Shown here in pieces: positions 15,975 through 24,267 of a stretch of DNA of 64,000 bases (its first letter is position 1; each line of letters begins with the position of its first letter). The position numbers and the translations under genes were made by a program. The stretch covers positions 1-64,000 of the forward strand of contig CABYLY010000003.1 in NCBI GenBank assembly GCA_902519945.1, in the 5' to 3' direction. Under the pieces are notes generated by a model that had not been told where the DNA came from, did no database searches, and worked only from the letters and a program-made list of their open reading frames with translations. This stretch comes from an uncultured Pelagibacteraceae bacterium (GTDB lineage: Bacteria; Pseudomonadota; Alphaproteobacteria; Pelagibacterales; Pelagibacteraceae).

Positions 15975-16310
15975 TTAATTTATCTTGGTAACATTAAAAC
16001 TATTAACCAAAACAACACCAATGACTATAAGAAATAAACCTAATACAGCTTGCCAAGTTAAGCTTTGTTTAAAAAATATATAACCCAAAATAGCAATTGT
16101 AAAAATCCCAAGTCCGCTCCAAGTAGCATAAACAATTGCAATTGGCAGTTTATTTACGACAAAAGTTAATAAATAAAAGGCAGTCAAATAGAATACAGCA
16201 AGAAATGTTGTAGGAATTAGTTTGGTAAAATTTTGAGAGACTGGCAATAACATTGTTCCTGCGACTTCACAAAAGATTGCGCCAATAAGAAATAGATAAG
16301 TTTTAAGCAC
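15975..16310 (-). CDS. Small multidrug resistance (SMR/EmrE-like) transporter
   Basis: LFLIGAIFCEVAGTMLLPVSQNFTKLIP, AIVYATWSGLGIF, four TM segments. Confidence 0.88.
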   Translation of the reverse strand: MLKTYLFLIGAIFCEVAGTMLLPVSQNFTKLIPTTFLAVFYLTAFYLLTFVVNKLPIAIVYATWSGLGIFTIAILGYIFFKQSLTWQAVLGLFLIVIGVVLVNSFNVTKIN

Positions 16311-18204
16311 TTTTTAAAATATTATTTTTGATTAAATCTTCTTTTATCTCATCTAAAATTGCAGGATCATCAATCGTTGGTGGCATTTTATATTCTACAT
16401 TATCTGCAATTTTTCTTATTGTTCCTCTTAAAATTTTGCCAGATCTTGTTTTAGGTAACCTTTTGATAATAATTGCAACTTTAAATGCTGCGACTGGACC
16501 TATCTTATCTCTGACCATTTGAACACATTCTTTTGTTATTGTTTCATTATCTTTTGCAACACCCGCTTTTAATACGATTAAACCTATCGGTAGTTGACCT
16601 TTTAATTTATCTGCGATACCGAGCACTGCACACTCAGCTACAGATTGATGTTCAGACAAAACTTCCTCAATCGCTCCAGTTGATAATCTGTGGCCAGCAA
16701 CATTAATTATGTCATCTGTTCTTGACATAATCCAAATATAACCATCTTCATCAATGTGGCCTGCATCATAGGTTTGATAAAAACCCTCATAGTTTGACAT
16801 ATAATTTTCTTTATATCTTTGATCTGCGTTCCATAAAGTTGGAAACGTTCCAGGAGGCAAGGGTAGTTTAACAACTATGTCCCCCATCTCATTTGGTTTA
16901 GCTAAAGTTTGATCGGATTTAATTATTTTAACATCATAGCCAGGAACTGCTTTACAAGCTGAACCATACTTAGTTTTCATCATTTCAATTCCAGTGCAAT
17001 TTGAACTTATTGCCCAACTAGTTTCGGTTTGCCACCAATGATCGATAACTGGAACTTTTAATAAATTTTCAGCCCATTTAATTGTATCAGGGTCGGCTCT
17101 TTCTCCTGCAAGAAAAAGGCTTTCAAATTTTGATAAATCATATTTTGAAAAGAATTTACCTTCAGGATCTTCTTTCTTAATTGCTCTGAAAGCAGTGGGA
17201 GCAGTAAAAAGAGATTTAACTTTATAGTCTGAAATAATTTTCCAGAAAGCTCCAGCATCAGGAGTACCTACAGGTTTACCTTCAAACAATACCGTTGTAC
17301 ATCCTTTAAACAATGGAGCATAAACAATGTAAGAATGACCAACAATCCAACCGATGTCACTTGCTGACCACCAAATATCATCTTCATCAATATTATAAAT
17401 ATTTTTCATTGTCCACTTCAAAGCTACGATGTGGCCACCAATATCTCTAACAATTCCTTTTGGGGTTCCTGTTGTTCCTGAGGTATAAAGTATGTAGGCA
17501 AATTCATTTGAATTCATCTCAACACAATCAGTATCTTTAGCATTTGCGTGAGCTTCGTCCCAACTTATTTCCATTGGTGCATTTAATTTAACCTCATGAC
17601 CTTTCCTTTGAAACAGGATCATCTTACTAATTTTGTGTTGAGCTTGTTTTACAGCTTCATCAACAAGAGGCTTGTATTCAACAGTCCTACCAGGTTCAAA
17701 ACCACATGAAGCAGTAACCAAAAGCTTTGCTTTACTATCATCAATCCTACTTGCAAGTTCATTTGATGCGAAACCACCGAAAACAACAGAGTGTATTGCT
17801 CCTATTCTTGCGCATGCTAACATTGCTACAACGGCTTCTGGTATCATTGGCATGTAAATTATAACCCTGTCACCTTTGTTGATACCTTGGTCTTTAAGTG
17901 CACCTGCAAATTTTGATACTTTAGATTTTAATTCTTTGTAACTAAAATTACTTTTGTTACCAGTGATAGGACTATCGTAGATTAAAGCAGTTTTATCTCC
18001 TTTTCCATGATCGATGTGGATATCTAATGCGTTATAACATGTGTTTGTTACACCATCTTCGTACCATTTGTAGAAAGGTGGGTTAGACTTATTTAAAATT
18101 TTAGTAGGTTTTTTAAACCAGAAGACATCCTCTGATGCATTTTTCCAAAATTCCTCAGGATTGTTTATTGATTTTTGGTAAATTTCATTAAACTTGTCAG
18201 ACAT
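16303..18204 (-). CDS. prpE: Propionyl-/acetyl-CoA synthetase (AMP-forming)
   Basis: ILYTSGTTGTPKGIVRD, WWQTETSWAI, RLPKTRSGKILRGTIRKIAD. Confidence 0.85.
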   Translation of the reverse strand: MSDKFNEIYQKSINNPEEFWKNASEDVFWFKKPTKILNKSNPPFYKWYEDGVTNTCYNALDIHIDHGKGDKTALIYDSPITGNKSNFSYKELKSKVSKFAGALKDQGINKGDRVIIYMPMIPEAVVAMLACARIGAIHSVVFGGFASNELASRIDDSKAKLLVTASCGFEPGRTVEYKPLVDEAVKQAQHKISKMILFQRKGHEVKLNAPMEISWDEAHANAKDTDCVEMNSNEFAYILYTSGTTGTPKGIVRDIGGHIVALKWTMKNIYNIDEDDIWWSASDIGWIVGHSYIVYAPLFKGCTTVLFEGKPVGTPDAGAFWKIISDYKVKSLFTAPTAFRAIKKEDPEGKFFSKYDLSKFESLFLAGERADPDTIKWAENLLKVPVIDHWWQTETSWAISSNCTGIEMMKTKYGSACKAVPGYDVKIIKSDQTLAKPNEMGDIVVKLPLPPGTFPTLWNADQRYKENYMSNYEGFYQTYDAGHIDEDGYIWIMSRTDDIINVAGHRLSTGAIEEVLSEHQSVAECAVLGIADKLKGQLPIGLIVLKAGVAKDNETITKECVQMVRDKIGPVAAFKVAIIIKRLPKTRSGKILRGTIRKIADNVEYKMPPTIDDPAILDEIKEDLIKNNILKSA

Positions 18205-18352
18205 ATGAGTTTTTGATTCGATACTGCCTTTTTTTTAGATTTTTAAATTATAAATTGTATTTAATTTTAAAAAGTAAGTAAAATCAATGTAAATTAATGA
18301 CAATTAAGTCTTCTATAATCTCTCTATATTTGCTATTTAACGCACAACTTTT

Positions 18353-18388
18353 GCTTAGGGAAGCCTAAGCTTAGTTTATATAAACTAA
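18353..18388 (+). promoter_or_regulatory. Structured leader upstream of proteorhodopsin: hairpin plus perfect palindrome
   Basis: GCTTAGG-gaag-CCTAAGC (18353-18370) followed directly by the 18-nt palindrome TTAGTTTATATAAACTAA (18371-18388). Confidence 0.6.
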
Positions 18389-18416
18389 TAAAAACTAACT
18401 AAAGAGGGAGTTTTTT

Positions 18417-19190
18417 ATGAAAAAACTTAAACTGTTTGCTCTTACTGTTGCGGCATTGATTGGTGTAACTGGTATAGCAAACGCAGCTTCTGCTACGATG
18501 TTAGCTCAAGATGACTTCGTTGGAATATCTTTCTGGATAATTTCAATGGGTATGTTGGCTGCTACAGCGTTTTTCTTTATGGAGAGAAATACTGTTGCAC
18601 CTGGCTGGAAAACGTCAGTAACTGTTGCAGGGCTAGTAACTGGTATTGCATTCATCCACTACATGTACATGAGAGAAGTATGGGTGATGACTGGCGATTC
18701 ACCAACAGTATATAGATATATTGACTGGTTAATTACTGTGCCACTACAGATGATAGAATTTTACTTAATTCTAGTAGCTGTAAGAAAAGCAAATTCTGGA
18801 ATTTTCTGGAGATTGTTAATCGGTTCATTAGTAATGTTAATCGGTGGATATTTAGGAGAAGCAGGATACATCAATGCTACACTTGGTTTTGTAATCGGTA
18901 TGGCTGGATGGATCTACATTCTTTATGAAATATTCTCAGGTGAAGCTGGAAAAGCTGCTGCTAAGAGCGGAAACAAAGCTCTAGTAACTGCGTTCGGTGC
19001 AATGAGAATGATTGTAACTGTAGGTTGGGCTATTTACCCATTAGGTTATGTATTTGGTTACCTAACTGGTGGAGTAGATGCTAACTCATTAAACGTAGTA
19101 TATAACTTAGCTGACTTTATAAATAAAATTGCATTTGGTCTAGTAATCTGGGCTGCTGCAGTAAGTTCAGCTGGTGCAAGAGCAAGATAA
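18417..19190 (+). CDS. Proteorhodopsin (Gln at tuning site, predicted blue-absorbing)
   Basis: YRYIDWLITVPLQMIEFYLIL with acceptor Asp, donor Glu and Gln at the 105-equivalent; retinal Lys in NLADFINKIAFGLVIW; signal peptide; SD GAGGGAG. Confidence 0.98.
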   Translation: MKKLKLFALTVAALIGVTGIANAASATMLAQDDFVGISFWIISMGMLAATAFFFMERNTVAPGWKTSVTVAGLVTGIAFIHYMYMREVWVMTGDSPTVYRYIDWLITVPLQMIEFYLILVAVRKANSGIFWRLLIGSLVMLIGGYLGEAGYINATLGFVIGMAGWIYILYEIFSGEAGKAAAKSGNKALVTAFGAMRMIVTVGWAIYPLGYVFGYLTGGVDANSLNVVYNLADFINKIAFGLVIWAAAVSSAGARAR

Positions 19191-19210
19191 TTACGCTTTA
19201 AATTAATTTA

Positions 19211-19251
19211 ATAGGGCGAGTATGTTTTACATACTTGCCCTATTTTTTTTT
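19211..19251 (+). terminator. Intrinsic terminator after proteorhodopsin
   Basis: ATAGGGCGAGTATG-tttta-CATACTTGCCCTAT (one G.U pair) followed by a T-tract. Confidence 0.88.
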
Positions 19252-19269
19252 ACACCTATATATAATCCA

Positions 19270-19590
19270 ATGGCTAAAATCACTTACATAACTCATGACA
19301 ATCAAAAACATATAATTGAAGTTCAAAATGGACTTACTGTTATGGAAGGAGCCGTACAAAATGATATTCCAGGAATTGACGCTGATTGTGGTGGTGGAAT
19401 GGCTTGTGCTACTTGCCATGTTTATGTCAAAGAAGACTGGTTTAATAAACTTCCTAAAAAAGAAGATGGTGAAGAGGATATGTTAGATATGGCATTTGAA
19501 CCAAAAACAAATAGTAGACTTAGTTGTCAAATAATAGTCTCGGATGAGATTGATGGTCTTGAAGTAAGTATTCCATCCAAACAAGCATAA
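19270..19590 (+). CDS. 2Fe-2S ferredoxin
   Basis: [17 protein letters not shown] ... RLSCQI cluster motif; ORF-track start at 19222 lies inside the terminator. Confidence 0.92.
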   Translation: MAKITYITHDNQKHIIEVQNGLTVMEGAVQNDIPGIDADCGGGMACATCHVYVKEDWFNKLPKKEDGEEDMLDMAFEPKTNSRLSCQIIVSDEIDGLEVSIPSKQA

Positions 19591-20610
19591 ATGATTAAAA
19601 CGGATGCATTAATTATTGGAGCAGGACCAACAGGTTTATTTACCGCTCATCAATTAAAATTAATTGGTCTTAGTTGTGAGGTGGTGGACAATTTAGATAA
19701 AATTGGCGGCCAATGTATTGAGCTGTATCCAGATAAACCAATTTATGACATTCCTGCAGTACCTGAATGCACTGGTGAAGAATTGACAAATAACTTAATC
19801 AACCAGTTAAAACCATTTGATATTAAATTTCATTTAAATGAAAGAGTAGAGGAAGTTAAAAAAGAAAATAATGTTTGGTTAGTCAAAACCAATAAAGGCA
19901 CCGCTTTTTCTACACCCAATGTTATTATTGCTGGGGGAGTTGGCTCATTTGAACCTAGGAAATTTTCGCCAAAAGAATGTGAAAAATTTGAGGATAAATC
20001 ATTATTTTATTCAGTAAAAGATAAAAACATATTTAAGAAAAAAGTTGTATCAATATTTGGTGGTGGAGATAGTGCATTAGATTGGGCTGTTGAATTATCC
20101 AAAGATTGCAATGTTAATTTAATACATAGAAGAGACGAATTTAGAGGGGCACAAGCAACAATAGATAAGGTACACAGTCTTGTAAAAGCAGGTAAAATAA
20201 ATTTATTTACTAAATATCAACTAGCTACAGTCACAGGAGATCAACAAATAGAAAGCATTGATATCAAACATGACTCTAATGAAGTGAAATCTTTAAAAAC
20301 TGATTACGTTTTAGGTTTTTTTGGTTTGATTATGCAATTAGGACCAATTGCTAATTGGGGGCTTAATATTGATAAAAAAACTATTGAGGTTGATACTGAA
20401 AAGTTTGAGACCAATCAAAAAGGAATTTATGCAGTGGGAGATATTTGTAATTATCCTGGAAAATTAAAGCTGATTTTATCTGGTTTTCATGAAGGCGCTT
20501 TAGCAGCAAGAGCTTGTTTTAAATTAGCAAGACCCAATGAAAAATATAGATTTGAATTTACCACATCGTCAAAAACAATCAAAGAGCGTCTTGGTGTAAA
20601 AAGTGATTGA
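19591..20610 (+). CDS. Ferredoxin/flavodoxin-NADP+ reductase, thioredoxin-reductase-like
   Basis: ALIIGAGPTGLFTAHQLKLIGL, SIFGGGDSALDWA, GIYAVGDICNYPGKLKLILSGFHEGALAA; lacks a CxxC redox pair. Confidence 0.9.
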   Translation: MIKTDALIIGAGPTGLFTAHQLKLIGLSCEVVDNLDKIGGQCIELYPDKPIYDIPAVPECTGEELTNNLINQLKPFDIKFHLNERVEEVKKENNVWLVKTNKGTAFSTPNVIIAGGVGSFEPRKFSPKECEKFEDKSLFYSVKDKNIFKKKVVSIFGGGDSALDWAVELSKDCNVNLIHRRDEFRGAQATIDKVHSLVKAGKINLFTKYQLATVTGDQQIESIDIKHDSNEVKSLKTDYVLGFFGLIMQLGPIANWGLNIDKKTIEVDTEKFETNQKGIYAVGDICNYPGKLKLILSGFHEGALAARACFKLARPNEKYRFEFTTSSKTIKERLGVKSD

Positions 20611-21229
20611 ACTTTTTTCTGCTAACACTCCAAACGGAAAAAAAATAAGCATTATGCTTGAGGAGATTGGTTATGAGTACGAGGTTAAAAAAGTTGATCT
20701 TGATAAAGGTGAACAGTTTAATTCAGAATTTAAGAAAATAAGTCCTTTTAGTAAAATTCCAGTAATAATAGATCACAAAACTAATCAAACTGTTTTTGAG
20801 TCTGGGGCTATTCTTATTTATTTAGCTGAGCAAAGTGGAAAGTTTTATCAGGAAAAAAATCGTTTAGAGATAAATCAATGGTTAATGGCGCAAATGGGTT
20901 ATGTTGGTCCAATGCTGGGGCAACACCATCAATTTCATCACTATAACCCAGGTAAAAGTCAATTTGGTGAAGAAAGATATTTTAAGATTTCAAAGCGTAT
21001 ATACTCTGAACTAGACGAAAGATTATCTAACCACAGATTTTTATCAGGAGATGATTATACAATTGCTGATATTGGAACATTTCCTTGGATAGCAAGACAT
21101 GAGTGGCACGATATTGGTCTTAAAAATTTTAAAAATCTAACCAGATGGTATGAGGATATATCCAAAAGAGATGCAGTTAAGAAGGGCTTTGCGTTTATGG
21201 ATAAAAATGAATTGCCGCCAAAACCTTAA
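20603..21229 (+). CDS. Glutathione S-transferase family protein
   Basis: ELFSANTPNGKKISIMLEEIGYEYEV, KISPFSKIPVI, FESGAILIYLAEQSG, YTIADIGTFPW. Confidence 0.9.
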   Translation: MIELFSANTPNGKKISIMLEEIGYEYEVKKVDLDKGEQFNSEFKKISPFSKIPVIIDHKTNQTVFESGAILIYLAEQSGKFYQEKNRLEINQWLMAQMGYVGPMLGQHHQFHHYNPGKSQFGEERYFKISKRIYSELDERLSNHRFLSGDDYTIADIGTFPWIARHEWHDIGLKNFKNLTRWYEDISKRDAVKKGFAFMDKNELPPKP

Positions 21230-21334
21230 TTAATTCATTGAACTTAACAATCTAAATAGTGATGCAAAAATTCCATGTCCTGAAAGTTCAATAGCAACTA
21301 TTGCTAAAATTATTAATACAAACTTTTTGTTCAT
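21230..21334 (-). CDS. Small single-TM/signal-like protein, 34 aa (not on ORF track)
   Basis: MNKKFVLIILAIVAIELSGHGIFASLFRLLSSMN; ATG overlaps upstream sORF stop as ATGA; stop abuts the GST stop as TAATTA. Confidence 0.6.
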   Translation of the reverse strand: MNKKFVLIILAIVAIELSGHGIFASLFRLLSSMN

Positions 21335-21459
21335 CTAGTAAATACAAATAATAGTAAAAGTATCCAAAAAAAGGCGTAATAAAAATAAATGTATTTTTTA
21401 GTAAAATTATATGTGATTGGATTGTGAACAGTTTTATTCTTTCTTTTTTTTCTAGTCAT
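21331..21459 (-). CDS. Small basic membrane protein, 42 aa (not on ORF track)
   Basis: MTRKKRKNKTVHNPITYNFTKKYIYFYYAFFWILLLLFVFTR; ATG overlaps the dksA stop (ATGACTAG); its TGA overlaps the next ATG. Confidence 0.6.
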   Translation of the reverse strand: MTRKKRKNKTVHNPITYNFTKKYIYFYYAFFWILLLLFVFTR

Positions 21460-21982
21460 CGGCGTGGACTTTTTCATCTTTTTCATGCTTTTCTTGAGCA
21501 GCAATAGTATACTTAGCTACTGGTCTGGCCATTAGTCTTTTTAACCCAATTGGTTCCGCAGTGTCTAAACAATAACCATAAGTATCCTCTCTTATTCTTG
21601 CAAGCGCCTTATCAATTTCAGAAATTAACTTTATTTGTCGATTAATTGCTTTCATTTCCACATTTTTATCTGTGTATGAATTAGCCTGATCAACAATATC
21701 AGCAGAAATACTATTATCATCCATACTACCGTTATATAAAGCTTCATTATTTGATTTGACCAACTCTTTCTTCCATTCTTGAAGTTTAATCCTAAAAAAT
21801 ACTTTATGTTTTTCACACATGTATTTTTCAGTGTCTTTTGGAATATAGGTTTTCGAAATTTTTATAGGTGATTTAGTAGCCTCTTTTATTTTGGGCTTAC
21901 TAGAGACTTTAGTTTTTGGTTTACTAACAACTTTCGTTTTAGTTTTAGCCCCTTTTTTTTTTGCTTTACTAGTTTTAGGCAT
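21452..21982 (-). CDS. dksA: DksA/TraR-family protein lacking most zinc-finger cysteines, with Lys-rich N-terminal extension
   Basis: DIVDQANSYTD coiled-coil tip, DTYGYCLDTAEPIGLKRLMARPVAKYTIAAQEKHE. Confidence 0.88.
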   Translation of the reverse strand: MPKTSKAKKKGAKTKTKVVSKPKTKVSSKPKIKEATKSPIKISKTYIPKDTEKYMCEKHKVFFRIKLQEWKKELVKSNNEALYNGSMDDNSISADIVDQANSYTDKNVEMKAINRQIKLISEIDKALARIREDTYGYCLDTAEPIGLKRLMARPVAKYTIAAQEKHEKDEKVHADD

Positions 21983-22061
21983 GTTTTAAAATTAAATGCG
22001 AGGCAGTATATTCAGCAAAATAGGGGTGTCAAGTAACCTTAATTATTGTAAATATTTACTT

Positions 22062-23384
22062 ATGAACGTAACAAACAAAAATATAAATAATATTTTTTTT
22101 ATTTTTGTTATATCACATTTAATTATTTGGACGTTGACTCCATCATTAACAAATAAAAATTTACCTCTGGACACAATTGAAGCTTTAGCTTGGGGAAGTA
22201 ATTTAGATTGGGGTTTTAATAAACATCCACCCATGAGTGCTTTTTTTACTGAAGTTCTTTTTCAAATCTTTGGTTCTCAAGATTGGGTTTATTATTTATT
22301 AAGTCAAATATTTGTGATAATCGCTTTTTATTACGTATTTAAATTTGCTTTTGAAATTTTTAGAGATTTAAAATTAAGTTTAATTTCTGTTTTATTATTA
22401 GTTTCTATCTATTTCTATAATTTCACCACTCCCGAATTTAATGTAAATGTTTGCCAATTACCATTTTGGTCATTAGTTGTTTATTATTCATGGAAAATTT
22501 ATTCGTCTCAGGAAATAAAATTTTCAGATTGTTTTCTAGTTGGCTTATTTAGTGCTATTGGCTTTTTATCTAAATACTTGTTTCTCTACCTTTTGGTATC
22601 AATAGATTTATTGTTCATTTATTTAATTTTTTTTAAAAAAACAAAAAAATTTGATTTTAAATATTTGATAACAATTGAAGTCTTTATAGTTTTACTGGTT
22701 CCCCATTTAATCTGGCTCTTTAACAATGATTTTATAACTATAACGTATGGGCTAAATCGAACAGGGTTAGAAAGTTCAAGTATTTTAGATCACATTAGTA
22801 ATTCAGTATTATTTTTATCAAAACAAATTGGAATACTGATTCCCTTCTTCTTTTTGATTTGGTTACTCGTTAAAAAGATAAAATTTAAACTCAATATAAA
22901 AGATAAAAAATTGATGTTTTTACTGTTTATTAATTTTATGCCTATCATTTTAATGTTTTTGACATCATTGATTACTGGTTCAAAAATTAGAACGATGTGG
23001 ATGACGCCTTTTTATTTATTTTTTGGAGTGTTATTTTTATATCTTCTAAAATCACAAATTAATTTAAAAAAAATTAATTCATTTCTTTATGGATTTCTTT
23101 TTCTATTTTTTTTATCACCTGTTCTTTATTCTTATATCTCATTATCACAGACGGATAAAAGAACCGATTATCCAGGAAAAGAAATTTCAATCAAAATTCA
23201 ATACGTTTGGGATCAAGATTTTGATAAAGAAATTCAATTTGTAACTGGTGATGAATGGAAAGCAGGAAACCTTTCATATCACTTAAAATCTAGACCAAAG
23301 TGGGAGGGGTTGAATAATAAAGAGATGCTAAATAACTCATCGCAGTTCATTTGTGTAGGCGATGTTTGTTTGGGAAGATATTGA
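22062..23384 (+). CDS. Glycosyltransferase family 39-type (ArnT/PMT-like) membrane protein
   Basis: ALAWGSNLDWGFNKHPPMSAFFTEVLFQIFG (GT39/PMT_2 motif), multiple TM segments; internal ATG 22062 preferred over 21996. Confidence 0.82.
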   Translation: MNVTNKNINNIFFIFVISHLIIWTLTPSLTNKNLPLDTIEALAWGSNLDWGFNKHPPMSAFFTEVLFQIFGSQDWVYYLLSQIFVIIAFYYVFKFAFEIFRDLKLSLISVLLLVSIYFYNFTTPEFNVNVCQLPFWSLVVYYSWKIYSSQEIKFSDCFLVGLFSAIGFLSKYLFLYLLVSIDLLFIYLIFFKKTKKFDFKYLITIEVFIVLLVPHLIWLFNNDFITITYGLNRTGLESSSILDHISNSVLFLSKQIGILIPFFFLIWLLVKKIKFKLNIKDKKLMFLLFINFMPIILMFLTSLITGSKIRTMWMTPFYLFFGVLFLYLLKSQINLKKINSFLYGFLFLFFLSPVLYSYISLSQTDKRTDYPGKEISIKIQYVWDQDFDKEIQFVTGDEWKAGNLSYHLKSRPKWEGLNNKEMLNNSSQFICVGDVCLGRY

Positions 23385-23392
23385 TATTTTGA

Positions 23393-24262
23393 ATGAAAAT
23401 TAAAATTTTAATACCTGTTTATAACGACTGGCAATCTGCTTCTAAATTGCTGGACGAAATTGATAATAATATTTCGGATTTGAACCACGAAATTTCTGTG
23501 ATTATTATCAATGACTGCTCAACACACGATCGTCAAGAGGAGCAAAAAGATTTTAACAATCTACATTCAATTAAAATTCTAAACATGAAAATTAATCAAG
23601 GTCACGCTCGATGTATTGCAACTGGACTGAAATATATCTTTGAAAAAGAAGACTTTAATTATGTAATTCCAATGGATGGAGATGGAGAGGACAGACCAGA
23701 GGAAATTAAAGAATTTATCAATCAAATTGATAATTCAAATAATAATCCAATAGTCGGCGAAAGAGTGAAAAGATCTGAAAAATTAATTTTTAAAATTTGC
23801 TATCAATTACATAAATTAATCACACTAACTTTTACTGGTAAATCAATAAAATTTGGAAACTATACATGCCTACCAAAAAGCACAGTTGAAAAAATGATCA
23901 AAGAAAAAGCTACGTGGAATAGTTTTTCTGGATCTCTTAAAAAAATTGAAAACAATTTATTGCCAATACCATCTATAAGAGGCAGTAGATATTTTGGTCC
24001 ATCGAAAATGAGTTTTTTCAATCTGATAAGGCATTCGCTTTCAATCATGAGTGTTTTTAGAAAAACGTTTTTAATTCGTTCAGGTTTGTTTATCATCTTA
24101 TATATCTTATTTATTAAGAGTAATGCCTCAGTAGTGGCAGCGTTGCCTTTGGTATTTTTATTAATAGCCGTTTACTCAATTTCGAATTTATCTTTAAGAG
24201 AAAATATGGATGAGTTTGATAAAGCTTTATCTAATATAAACGATATAGAAAATATTAAATAA
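23393..24262 (+). CDS. Glycosyltransferase family 2
   Basis: KILIPVYNDWQSASKLLDEID ... VIPMDGDGEDRPEEI, C-terminal TM segments. Confidence 0.9.
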   Translation: MKIKILIPVYNDWQSASKLLDEIDNNISDLNHEISVIIINDCSTHDRQEEQKDFNNLHSIKILNMKINQGHARCIATGLKYIFEKEDFNYVIPMDGDGEDRPEEIKEFINQIDNSNNNPIVGERVKRSEKLIFKICYQLHKLITLTFTGKSIKFGNYTCLPKSTVEKMIKEKATWNSFSGSLKKIENNLLPIPSIRGSRYFGPSKMSFFNLIRHSLSIMSVFRKTFLIRSGLFIILYILFIKSNASVVAALPLVFLLIAVYSISNLSLRENMDEFDKALSNINDIENIK

Positions 24263-24267
24263 GTTTT

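Noticed and set aside
17058-17258. 66-aa ORF within prpE on the same strand, other frame
   Set aside because: Fully inside the conserved acyl-CoA synthetase gene; no recognisable motif
19222-19269. N-terminal extension [16 protein letters not shown] of the ferredoxin ORF
   Set aside because: Encoded by the proteorhodopsin terminator hairpin and T-tract; conserved ferredoxin begins at [10 protein letters not shown]
21996-22061. Upstream start for the GT39-type gene (MRGSIFSKIGVSSNLNYCKYLL)
   Set aside because: Reads into the dksA divergent promoter region; the ATG at 22062 starts just before the first TM segment
23860-24096. Antisense 78-aa ORF in the GT2 gene
   Set aside because: Overlaps a well-supported glycosyltransferase; no independent evidence
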